From positions 1-6,815 of the forward strand of contig JAKLQR010000246.1 in NCBI GenBank assembly GCA_022013235.1: 6,815 bases of DNA, read 5' to 3'. Source of the stretch: Thermodesulfovibrionales bacterium (GTDB taxonomy: Bacteria; Nitrospirota; Thermodesulfovibrionia; Thermodesulfovibrionales; SM23-35). Both the position numbers and the translations under genes were made by a program. Positions 1 through 6,362 of the stretch are shown piece after piece; the stretch's first letter is position 1; each line of letters begins with the position of its first letter. A model generated the notes under the pieces. That model made no database searches. It was not told the DNA's origin and worked only from the letters and a program-made list of their open reading frames with translations.

Positions 1-498
1 ATCATTCCCGAGTTTTGTAACAGAGAGCTTTTCATTATAGTATTTACCCACGCCTTTGACCAGGCCGACCATAAAATCAATAAGTCCCCGTTTGGATTTA
101 TATTCCATGATCAGGGTTTTATCATTTTTCCATTCATATCCAAATCGGGGCGGGGAAGAATTTTTTAACCCTTGCGGGGTAATTTTATGGACATAATCCA
201 TTGTCAACAGGAACTCTCTGGCCGTCTTTTTCCCCTTGTAAAACATAGGGAAAGTTCTCAGGGCAAAGACACTCACCCAATAATCACCGAACGCATCTGC
301 TGCCTGAACAGGCGTAATATTCAAAACCTTACAGACTGAACTGACAACCTTTAAAACAACAGGGTCATCGATATCATCTGTAGGATGGAATTGTGTTTTT
401 TCGTCTAATCCGGCAGATTTGAGCGCTTCTTCCCATTTTGCACTTCCAAATTTTTCTGTCACCAAAGACATAAGGCAGCTGACAATAATACCTTTCAT
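1..498 (-). CDS. H-NOX (heme NO-binding) domain protein, stand-alone type, C-terminus cut by window edge
   Basis: The frame is open from an ATG at 498 to the window edge, giving 166 residues. It begins MKGIIVSCLMSLVTEKFG, the typical H-NOX opening. H104 in the segment MDYVH matches the proximal heme-ligating histidine (His102 of the Thermoanaerobacter H-NOX). P116-P117 matches the conserved proline that distorts the heme. Y133-S135-R137 (YKSKR) is the YxSxR motif that holds the heme propionates. F142 stands where O2-binding members have the distal Tyr140, so a NO-selective (not O2-binding) sensor is expected; that is inference from the family. By alignment about 20 residues remain to the end of a lone H-NOX domain, so it may be a stand-alone cytosolic sensor, but a fused output domain beyond the edge cannot be excluded. 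A strong Shine-Dalgarno, GGAGGGAG (510-503), lies 4 nt before the ATG. Partner proteins (histidine kinase, diguanylate cyclase) would lie outside the window. Confidence 0.9.
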   Translation of the reverse strand, partial: MKGIIVSCLMSLVTEKFGSAKWEEALKSAGLDEKTQFHPTDDIDDPVVLKVVSSVCKVLNITPVQAADAFGDYWVSVFALRTFPMFYKGKKTAREFLLTMDYVHKITPQGLKNSSPPRFGYEWKNDKTLIMEYKSKRGLIDFMVGLVKGVGKYYNEKLSVTKLGND

Positions 499-510
499 GA
501 GACTCCCTCC

Positions 511-851
511 TTATTGAGAATAAAGTTACATCTTCCAAATTATCGCAAAATTGATATCAGCACAATTTTATTTACACAAACAGTCCAGGCGCTGTAAATC
601 CAGCCTTATTTGGCACAGATAAGGTTGCCTTTCACTTAGAGTGTTTATGAACTCCTTGATGAATACGGCGGATGCAGAATTTTATGGTTAGTTTATGAAT
701 AAGAAAGGGTAAACCGCGTAGCAGCTCTCGGCATGTCTTTTCAGAAGTGAGACTGCATTCTCAATGTAAGACTATTGGGCCTGCAGAGTATGGATGAAAA
801 GCATGAGGGAGCTTTTTGCTGAAGTAAAAGAGTTCATTGTAAAATAAGAAC
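511..851. other. Intergenic region with no supportable gene
   Basis: Only short open stretches occur on either strand and none has a family-like sequence. The part next to H-NOX holds a candidate promoter and an imperfectly understood dyad, ATTTACA (570-576) with TGTAAAT (593-599), separated by 16 nt. A short plus-strand tail ending at 846 (reading MKSMRELFAEVKEFIVK from 793) looks protein-like but is too short and without context. The stretch may contain decayed gene remnants. Confidence 0.5.
537..565 (-). promoter_or_regulatory. Candidate sigma70-type promoter for the H-NOX gene
   Basis: On the minus strand, TTGTGC (565-560) is followed after exactly 17 nt by TAATTT (542-537), a fair -35/-10 pair. 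Transcription would begin near 530, leaving a leader of about 30 nt before the H-NOX ATG at 498. The match is moderate and the region is AT-rich, so chance is possible. Confidence 0.35.
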
Positions 852-879
852 GGCAAAGTTCAGGAGACTGAACTTTGCC
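852..879 (-). terminator. Perfect 12-bp hairpin with GAGA tetraloop; probable terminator of the gene ending at 919
   Basis: GGCAAAGTTCAG (852-863) is exactly complementary to CTGAACTTTGCC (868-879), with a four-base loop at 864-867 (GAGA on the plus strand, TCTC on the minus). Read on the minus strand it lies about 40 nt past the stop codon at 919-921 and is followed by GTTCTTATTTTAC, a weak T-rich tract. This fits a Rho-independent terminator for the gene at 919-2509. The T tract is interrupted, so it could also be a structured end of a small repeat element; on the plus strand the loop is a GNRA tetraloop. Confidence 0.6.
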
Positions 880-913
880 TGAATGTGAATGTTAATTGTT
901 GAGACCTGACCCC
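880..913. repeat. Short repeat-like segment with GAGACCTGACCCC motif
   Basis: Two tandem copies of TGAATG (880-885, 886-891) lead through TTAATTGTTGA into GAGACCTGACCCC (901-913). From memory, similar ACCTGACCCC segments preceded by TGAATGTT-like repeats recur between genes in many environmental bacteria, often near REP/IS200-type elements. Only one copy is visible here, so membership of a repeat family is an inference. Confidence 0.3.
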
Positions 914-918
914 TTTGG

Positions 919-2509
919 CTAGTTAACCCTCCATACGTGCACTACCGGTTTTGTCTCATCTGCAAAATGCTCTAACACATACAAGAGACCATTATTCCTA
1001 TCATAAGCAACATCGCCAATCCGAAATTTTCGCTGCGCCCCCGTACCAAGCATTCCTTCCTCTACTCTCGCGGGGTTGTCCAGCAAACAATCGTCAATGT
1101 CTATTACCGTATACGGCTGGGGCTCCCATGACTCCACCTCTCCTGATGCCACCCTTGCAAGGTCCGCAGGGTCATAGAGAATGAACTGGGCATCAAACCT
1201 TGTGCTCCACCAGCCTCTGTATTCTGAATGACCCTGACAACCGGTTAAGTCCTCAGAAGGACAGGGCGTTCCGTCAGCCAGGCGGCAGAGTGTATATTGG
1301 CCAATGAAATCTGTCTCAATACATGGGTATTGCGGTCCTGCCGGATGAGGCCAGCCGTACCAGTACTTCGCTCCTGTCCCTTTCGTCCCCGCAAACAGAA
1401 CACCCGACTTGCCGGTAGTCGTCGTAATCCAGGTCTCCCCCTTCCCATTCGTCGGGATGCTGATAGCCGTTGAGGGAGCGGTTCACCACATCTTCAGATT
1501 CTGTTGATGACACATATCGCAGCAGGACAGTCTCCTGAAGATGTGTGCCGGACGTTGCCGGTGTTCCGCTGTTATCAATCCAGGGGCGGTAGGCAAAGAG
1601 CTGCGGACCCTGACCCGACCAACCGCCGTCCCGATAGCGTCCGGTCCCGAGATATCTTCCCTGTGCATGTGCATCTGCCCATGATGCCGGGATCTCAAAC
1701 ATATATCCATTCACGCTGTAGAACGATTGGTCTCCTATATACCACGTCCCCCGGGGATCGGGAGACGACAGGTTCGGGCCGATCCAGGCGTGTGTAGGCG
1801 CCTGATCTTCCGGTGATTCATGGAAATGCTGCCCCCAGGCGATGTGTATCCTGGGACCCGTTGCCGGAGTGGAGAGATACTGGATACCGATTCTTGGTAT
1901 CTCATCATAGGTAGTAAAAAGCCCTTGTGCTGCATCACGAAAATCCTGAATGAAACCAGCAGCATTGAGCATATCCGGATTTTGCGATGCTACCGGCTCA
2001 GGGATATTCACCTCTGCGAACTGATTTCCGTTCGGCAGCTCCCCATATGGCATCCGCTCATGCCCTGTGATAAAGAGCGACCCAGGAAACCCGTCGGAAG
2101 CTCCGGTTGAATCGCCATCCGGGTTAAAAGTCATGGCGTTCCCCCCGTAGGCAAACGTAGCCGGACGCTCAAACCCGCCTGGGAGCCTGAAGGCTCCGAG
2201 ATAGTGAAAATCAACCGGTTGAACGAGCTGCGTTACAATTTCAGACTGCGGGGTGAGAGAAAAATCAGCGGTCACCATCGTGTTAGCAGTTACCGCTACT
2301 GCCTGACTCTGTGGAGCATAGCCTGATGCTGATGCCAAAACCGTCACAACTCCTACCGGCACACTTTGTAACGTATAATGCCCTTGAACATCGGTTATTG
2401 TTTGGAGCGAATTCCCCTGAACCGATACCTCAGCATTTTGTATACCATTCAGGGTCTGCGCATCAGTCACATTTCCCTGAACGCTCCCGAGGGCACAAGA
2501 GAAAAACCC
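919..2509 (-). pseudogene. Secreted-type protein with carboxypeptidase-regulatory-like domain and beta-propeller-like body; frameshifted and 5'-truncated
   Basis: The reading frame from 2470 runs with good protein character to about 1442, then turns into a spurious tail ending at 1316. The frame one base over carries on the same protein (ETWITTTTGKSGVLFAGTKG..., WWSTRFDAQFILYDPADLA..., ending HVWRVN at 919). Removing one base from the C5 run at 1437-1441 (G5 on the coding strand) joins them into 516 residues from the GTG at 2470. The N-terminus is a carboxypeptidase-regulatory-like beta-sandwich (NGIQNAEVSVQG ... GHYTLQSVPVG), followed by a body starting DFHYLGAFRLPGG, with repeated aromatic/glycine-rich strands that suggest a propeller. 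The GTG at 2470 is not a credible start: the first domain strand (GSVQGNVTDA) begins upstream, in frame to about 2509, and FFSC there could be the end of a lost lipoprotein signal. The function is unknown; a surface or periplasmic location is inferred. The frameshift could be a sequencing error; the missing 5' end is harder to explain that way. Confidence 0.75.
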
Positions 2510-2513
2510 TGAG

Positions 2514-2801
2514 TTACAGTTTTGGATTTGGTGAAACCTTGGACTGTAAATATATCCTTGCCGTAATCTCAGCAGTGACAGCCGGCATGCCCTGCATCAG
2601 TGAAGCCTTCACCATCGCTTCATCGAGCACGGCCGAAAGCAATCCCCCGTGCACGATATCTTTATATCCCTGGTGGACCTTGCTGAAAGTGAATTCTGCG
2701 CATATCTTTCCATCGAGGAGAGTGAAAAAGAGGCGCAGCCCGTTTTCATTCTCCTCTCCGCATACAAAACAGTACCGGTCATCCTCTAATTGAATATCCA
2801 T
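2514..2801 (-). CDS. PaaI-like hotdog-fold acyl-CoA thioesterase, C-terminally truncated
   Basis: The 95-residue product starts MDIQLEDDRYCFVCGEENE, the CFVCG..N..GL opening of many hotdog thioesterases. HQGYKDIVHGG (43-53) and LDEAM (59-63) form the catalytic loop and central helix, with D60/E61 as likely catalytic acids. Hydrolysis of an acyl-CoA thioester in the cytoplasm is the expected role; the substrate is unknown. Family members are usually 130-160 residues. Here, after AEITAR (77-82), the expected last two strands are absent and the frame ends in an unrelated-looking tail (SKVSPNPKL). The break coincides with the place where the downstream gene loses its 5' end, so this is probably a remnant. 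It lies 41 nt after rho on the same strand and could be co-transcribed with it. No strong Shine-Dalgarno precedes the ATG at 2801. Confidence 0.8.
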   Translation of the reverse strand: MDIQLEDDRYCFVCGEENENGLRLFFTLLDGKICAEFTFSKVHQGYKDIVHGGLLSAVLDEAMVKASLMQGMPAVTAEITARIYLQSKVSPNPKL

Positions 2802-2842
2802 CGTTTCAGAAGAAAGAAAATGAAGCAGAGAGAATACAGAAG

Positions 2843-4132
2843 CTATTTGTTCATCATCTCAAGGAAATCTTTGTTGGCCTTTGTCCCCGTGAGTTTACCG
2901 AGCAGGAACTCCATGCTTTCAACAGTGCTCAATGGAGTAAGGACTTTCCCCAATATCCACATCTTGTTCAACACATCCTTGTCCACCAGCAGCTCTTCTT
3001 TTCTTGTCCCGGACGCATTGATGTCTATGCTCGGGAATATCCTCTTGTCGACGAGCTTCCTGTCAAGATGCAATTCCATATTGCCGGTTCCCTTGAATTC
3101 CTCGAAAATGACATCGTCCATCCTGCTCCCTGTATCAACAAGCGCCGTCGCGAGGATCGTAAGGCTTCCGCCGGTTTCAATATTCCGGGCAGTCCCGAAA
3201 AATCTTTTTGGCTTCTGGAGCGCATTGGAATCAAGACCACCTGAGAGGACTTTCCCGCTTGCAGGGCTCACTGCATTATAGGCCCGGGCGAGTCTCGTGA
3301 TACTGTCAAGGAGTATGACTACATTCCTTTTGCATTCAACGAGGCGCTTTGCCCGTTCCATAACCATCTCTGATACCTGACAGTGCCTCTGGGGTGGCTC
3401 ATCAAAAGTTGAACTGATAATCTCAGCCCCGGGAACCTGCCGTTTCCAGTCCGTCACCTCCTCAGGTCTTTCATCGATAAGCAATATAATCAGGTGAATG
3501 TCCCTGTGGTTCTTCTTGACCGCTTTGGCGATTGATTGAAGCAGCATCGTTTTCCCCGTTCTGGGCGCAGCGACGATCATGCCTCTCTGTCCCATGCCTA
3601 TGGGAGTGATCAGATCCATTATCCTGGTGGAGTACTCATGGTGGTCATACTCGAGCTTGATTTTTTCGGTAGGGTAATAAGGGATCAGGTTATCAAAAAG
3701 CGCTCTGGTGATATTATCTTCCGGCGATTCATGGTTTATTGCTTCGACTTTGAGCAGTGCAAAATACCGCTCACTCTCCTTCGGAGGCCGTATCTGTCCT
3801 GAGACAAGGTCGCCCGTCCTGAGGCTGAACGGTCTGATCTGCGACGGAGAAACGTAGATATCATCAGGCCCGGGCAGGTAACTGTAATCAGGCGAACGTA
3901 AAAATCCGAAACCGTCGGGAAGGATTTCGAGTACTCCCTCTGAAAATACATATCCGGTCTTTTCGGTCTGAGCCTGGAGTATTGCAAAAATAAGGTCCTG
4001 TTTCCTCATGCCGCTTGCGCCTTCAACATTGAGCTCCCGTGCAACTTCTGTCAGCGTATCGATTGTCTTGTCCTTCAGTTCTGAAATAGAGATATTATTT
4101 TCTGCAACCAGACTCTTCTTTGGATTATCCAT
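2843..4132 (-). CDS. rho: Transcription termination factor Rho
   Basis: Rho is the hexameric RNA-dependent ATPase/helicase that ends transcription at C-rich unstructured RNA. The 429-residue product has a Rho N-terminal helical domain (about 15-55, ending GASGMRKQDLIFAIL) and an OB-fold RNA-binding domain (about 65-125, with DGFGFLRSPDYSYLPGPDD). The RecA-type ATPase follows: P-loop APRTGKT (189-195), catalytic glutamate region DERPEE (220-225), Walker B VVILLD (271-276), Q-loop SGGLDSNALQKPKRFFG (297-313), R-loop near TGSRMDD (334-340) and the arginine finger in SGTRKEE (about 377). Length matches the family (E. coli 419). I chose ATG 4132 over the in-frame TTG at 4138 because AGGAG lies 7 nt before the ATG and only about 1-2 nt before the TTG. 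The P-loop has Ala where many Rho proteins have the first of two prolines, a minor variant. The gene is divergent from sufCB and seems intact. Confidence 0.97.
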   Translation of the reverse strand: MDNPKKSLVAENNISISELKDKTIDTLTEVARELNVEGASGMRKQDLIFAILQAQTEKTGYVFSEGVLEILPDGFGFLRSPDYSYLPGPDDIYVSPSQIRPFSLRTGDLVSGQIRPPKESERYFALLKVEAINHESPEDNITRALFDNLIPYYPTEKIKLEYDHHEYSTRIMDLITPIGMGQRGMIVAAPRTGKTMLLQSIAKAVKKNHRDIHLIILLIDERPEEVTDWKRQVPGAEIISSTFDEPPQRHCQVSEMVMERAKRLVECKRNVVILLDSITRLARAYNAVSPASGKVLSGGLDSNALQKPKRFFGTARNIETGGSLTILATALVDTGSRMDDVIFEEFKGTGNMELHLDRKLVDKRIFPSIDINASGTRKEELLVDKDVLNKMWILGKVLTPLSTVESMEFLLGKLTGTKANKDFLEMMNK

Positions 4133-4242
4133 GATCAAACTCCTATAAGGATCTTTTTCGGTGGTTTTTGTTCTACCCGGAAGGACTTTGCCTGTCCAGG
4201 GGGGTTTATAACGTTAATACGTGAAGAATGTGTCTTGAACTT

Positions 4243-4272
4243 AACATACTAAAACCATCATGAATTTGTCAA
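4243..4272 (-). promoter_or_regulatory. Probable sigma70 promoter of rho
   Basis: On the minus strand a perfect -35 TTGACA (4272-4267) is followed after 18 nt by TATGTT (4248-4243). Transcription would start near 4236, giving a leader of about 100 nt before the rho ATG. A long untranslated leader is common for rho and is where autoregulation acts in E. coli; whether that happens here is not shown by the sequence. Confidence 0.6.
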
Positions 4273-4321
4273 TACCTGAATTAGGAAAATATGAAATTAC
4301 AAGGCAGCAGGGTTATTTTGC

Positions 4322-4351
4322 TTTTTTCTTTTCTTATTTTAGAAATATAAT
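4322..4351 (+). promoter_or_regulatory. Candidate promoter of the sufCB operon
   Basis: A perfect -10 hexamer TATAAT lies at 4346-4351, 32 nt before the sufC GTG, preceded by a long pyrimidine/T-rich tract (4312-4340). No good -35 is found at 17-18 nt spacing (a run of T), so the promoter may need an activator or the T-rich upstream tract. A second possibility is TTGTCA (4266-4271) with TATGAA (4290-4295), spacing 18, whose -35 overlaps the rho -35 on the other strand. No clear IscR/Rrf2-type operator was recognised. Confidence 0.4.
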
Positions 4352-4383
4352 AGAAAGACACGATACGAAAGGGGGAATGATCG

Positions 4384-5121
4384 GTGGAAGACATGCTTAG
4401 AACAGAAGACCTGTGGGTTTCAGTCGGCGACAGACAGGTTCTCAAGGGAGTAAATTTCTCGATGAAATACGGAGAAATCAATGTGCTCTTCGGACCCAAC
4501 GGCGCCGGGAAAACATCTTTCATGATGACCCTCATGGGATTTCCACGATACAGAGTAGAACAGGGCAAAATATTTTACAAGGGAGAAGACATAACCGCCT
4601 ATGATATTTATGAACGTGCCAGGCTTGGCCTCGGCGTCTCGTTCCAAAGGCCGCCGACTGTAAAAGGCGTAACGCTCAAAAAAATGATCGAGATAATAAA
4701 TACCAATGGGGCAGACAGCGCAGGAGTCGATGCAAAAATCGAGAAGCTGAACCTGGGAGGCCATTTAGAAAGAGGCCTGAATGACGGCTTTTCCGGCGGA
4801 GAGATGAAGCGTTCCGAACTTCTCCAATTGATGATACAGAGGCCGGACCTTGTGTTGATTGATGAACCGGAATCAGGAGTTGACATCGAGAATATTGCCC
4901 TCGTCGGCGAAGCAATCAATACGCTCCTCGGGAAAGATAAGGTGAAAGACCAGACAAGGGGAGCTCTCATCATAACGCATACCGGCTATATTCTTGACTT
5001 TGTGAATGCGGACAAAGGCTATATCGTATTTGACGGAAATCTCTTATGTAGAGGGAACCCCAGGGATATTCTCTCAGAGATAAAGAAACATGGCTACAGG
5101 AGGTGCGCAGAATGCCGGTAA
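4384..5121 (+). CDS. sufC: Fe-S cluster assembly ATPase SufC (minimal SufBC/SMS type)
   Basis: SufC is the ABC-type ATPase that drives conformational change of the SufB scaffold during Fe-S cluster assembly in the cytosol. The 245 residues show Walker A GPNGAGKT (37-44), Q-loop Q88 (SFQRPPTVKG), signature FSGGEMKRSE (136-145), Walker B LVLIDE (156-161) followed by PESGVDIE, and H-loop H199 (ITHTG). Length is normal for SufC. The tail ends YRRCAECR, a CxxC (C241, C244) not present in E. coli SufC. The GTG at 4384 is preceded by AAAGGGGG at 8 nt; an in-frame ATG at 4393 is an alternative start (242 residues). The gene's last 10 bp overlap sufB, so translation is probably coupled. The PESGVDIE version and gene order C-B resemble archaeal and anaerobe two-gene systems. 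Confidence 0.95.
   Translation: MEDMLRTEDLWVSVGDRQVLKGVNFSMKYGEINVLFGPNGAGKTSFMMTLMGFPRYRVEQGKIFYKGEDITAYDIYERARLGLGVSFQRPPTVKGVTLKKMIEIINTNGADSAGVDAKIEKLNLGGHLERGLNDGFSGGEMKRSELLQLMIQRPDLVLIDEPESGVDIENIALVGEAINTLLGKDKVKDQTRGALIITHTGYILDFVNADKGYIVFDGNLLCRGNPRDILSEIKKHGYRRCAECR
5098..5105 (+). promoter_or_regulatory. Ribosome binding site that fixes the sufB start inside sufC
   Basis: AGGAGGTG is a near-perfect anti-Shine-Dalgarno match lying within the last codons of sufC, 6 nt before ATG 5112. It rules out the in-frame GTG at 5103, which is part of the site itself. It also encodes the start of the RRCAEC tail of SufC. Confidence 0.85.
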
Positions 5122-6362
5122 GGAATGCATACCTTTCAGAAATACAGGCGCTGGCAGATAAGGCCAGAGATAAGAGGGCTTTATATGGGCCTGATCTGGA
5201 CCTTTCACGCTATACACAGCACATTGAAAGGGGGAAGGTAGAGAGCCTCGAAAGCCTCTCTCATCAGGTCAAGGAGGCTGCGATTCTGTCCGGCATGAAC
5301 ATGAAGGAAGAAAACCGGTCGGGCTCTTTTCTCCAGATCGATCAGTCGGTGGTCTATGAGAGCCTGAACAAAGCATATGAAGGCCAGCTTGAAATGATGA
5401 GCACCCCTGCCGCGCTGGACAAATATGACTGGCTTGAGGAGTATTACTGGAAAGCGGTCTCTGCTGATCAGGACAAGTACACTGCCCAGGCCGCCCTGAA
5501 CATGACTCACGGATATTTCATCCGGGTGTTCGCCCATCAGAAACCGCAGTATCCGGTTCAGTCATGTCTGCTCGTAGCAGAAAACTATGTAAGCCAGAAT
5601 GTCCATAACGTGATCATCGTTGAGGAAGGGGCAGAGCTTCAGGTCATCACAGGATGTACCCTGTCTAAGAGTGACGCCGAAGGCATACATCTCGGAATCT
5701 CGGAGTTCTATGTCAAGAAGGGCGGCAAACTCATGTTCACCATGATCCATAACTGGGCTGACAATTTTCATGTCAGGCCCCGGACAAAGGTTGTCGTTGA
5801 AGAGGACGGCGCATTTATCAGCAACTACGTGCTTCTGAAGCCGGTAAAATCGATACAGGCATTTCCTGTCGCGCATTTAAAGGGGGACCGGGCATCTGCC
5901 AAATTCAATACGATTGTGTACGGATTAAAAGATTCATACATTGATCTCGGATCGAGGATAATTCTTGAAGGTAAAGATACTCGGGGAGAATCCATTGCCC
6001 GGACTATCGCTGCAGACGAGAGCGTTATCTATTCCAGGGGCGATCTCATCGCTGCCACAAGAGGATACTGTCTTGCACATCTCGATTGCCGGGGCATTTT
6101 GTTCTCGGAAAAGGCGAAGATATTCGCCATCCCCGAGCTTGCATCCCACGGGTCATTAAAGTCGGAACTCTCCCATGAGGCTTCTATAGGGCCGATATCG
6201 GAAGAGCAGGTTGAGTATTTGATGTCAAGAGGCATATCACAGGAAGATGCGGTGTCTGTCATAACCTCCGGATTCCTGAATCTGGATATCCCTTATATAC
6301 CCGAGTTCCTCGATAAAAACATCAAGGAAGTCATAAAGGCCACGGCTAAAGAAGCGTTATAA
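5112..6362 (+). CDS. sufB: Fe-S cluster assembly scaffold SufB (SufB/SufD family, minimal SMS type)
   Basis: SufB is the beta-helix scaffold on which the Fe-S cluster is assembled; it partners with SufC. The product is 416 residues from ATG 5112, shorter than E. coli SufB (495), mainly in the N-terminal part. The right-handed beta-helix core covers about 145-350 (AENYVSQNVHNVIIVEEGAE ...). C182 in ITGCTL aligns with the E. coli beta-helix cysteine Cys254. C326 in HLDCRG aligns with E. coli Cys405, the cluster/persulfide residue: 29 residues lie between it and H355, 28 in E. coli. H355-E356 in SHEAS match His433-Glu434. The C-terminal helical SufC-contact region reads EEQVEYLMSRGISQEDA. Keeping these residues marks it as a SufB rather than an inactive SufD. 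With no sufD next door, the scaffold is expected to be a SufB homodimer with two SufC (inference). No sulfur-donor gene (sufS/E/U) follows. Confidence 0.95.
   Translation: MPVRNAYLSEIQALADKARDKRALYGPDLDLSRYTQHIERGKVESLESLSHQVKEAAILSGMNMKEENRSGSFLQIDQSVVYESLNKAYEGQLEMMSTPAALDKYDWLEEYYWKAVSADQDKYTAQAALNMTHGYFIRVFAHQKPQYPVQSCLLVAENYVSQNVHNVIIVEEGAELQVITGCTLSKSDAEGIHLGISEFYVKKGGKLMFTMIHNWADNFHVRPRTKVVVEEDGAFISNYVLLKPVKSIQAFPVAHLKGDRASAKFNTIVYGLKDSYIDLGSRIILEGKDTRGESIARTIAADESVIYSRGDLIAATRGYCLAHLDCRGILFSEKAKIFAIPELASHGSLKSELSHEASIGPISEEQVEYLMSRGISQEDAVSVITSGFLNLDIPYIPEFLDKNIKEVIKATAKEAL

Noticed and set aside
636..698. Plus-strand frame reading SVYELLDEYGGCRILWLVYE before a stop, considered as a decayed transposase or gene tail
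   Set aside because: Too short and matches no transposase motif I know; no terminal repeats visible.
770..846. Plus-strand reading ending in MKSMRELFAEVKEFIVK, as a possible gene remnant
   Set aside because: Only 25 codons, no ribosome site, no recognised family; kept only as a remark for the intergenic region.
2311..3281. Two long plus-strand open frames (160 and 163 codons) opposite the propeller-type gene, the thioesterase and rho
   Set aside because: They lie antisense to well-recognised proteins and their translations have no family character; they are shadows.
4307..4330. Possible terminator (AGCA...TGCT then T run) upstream of sufC
   Set aside because: The stem would be only 4 bp and no plus-strand gene precedes it; the T run is better seen as part of the promoter region.
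4281..4973. Minus-strand open frames opposite sufC (95, 114 and 121 codons)
   Set aside because: Antisense shadows of a clearly conserved ABC ATPase; low-complexity composition and no motifs.
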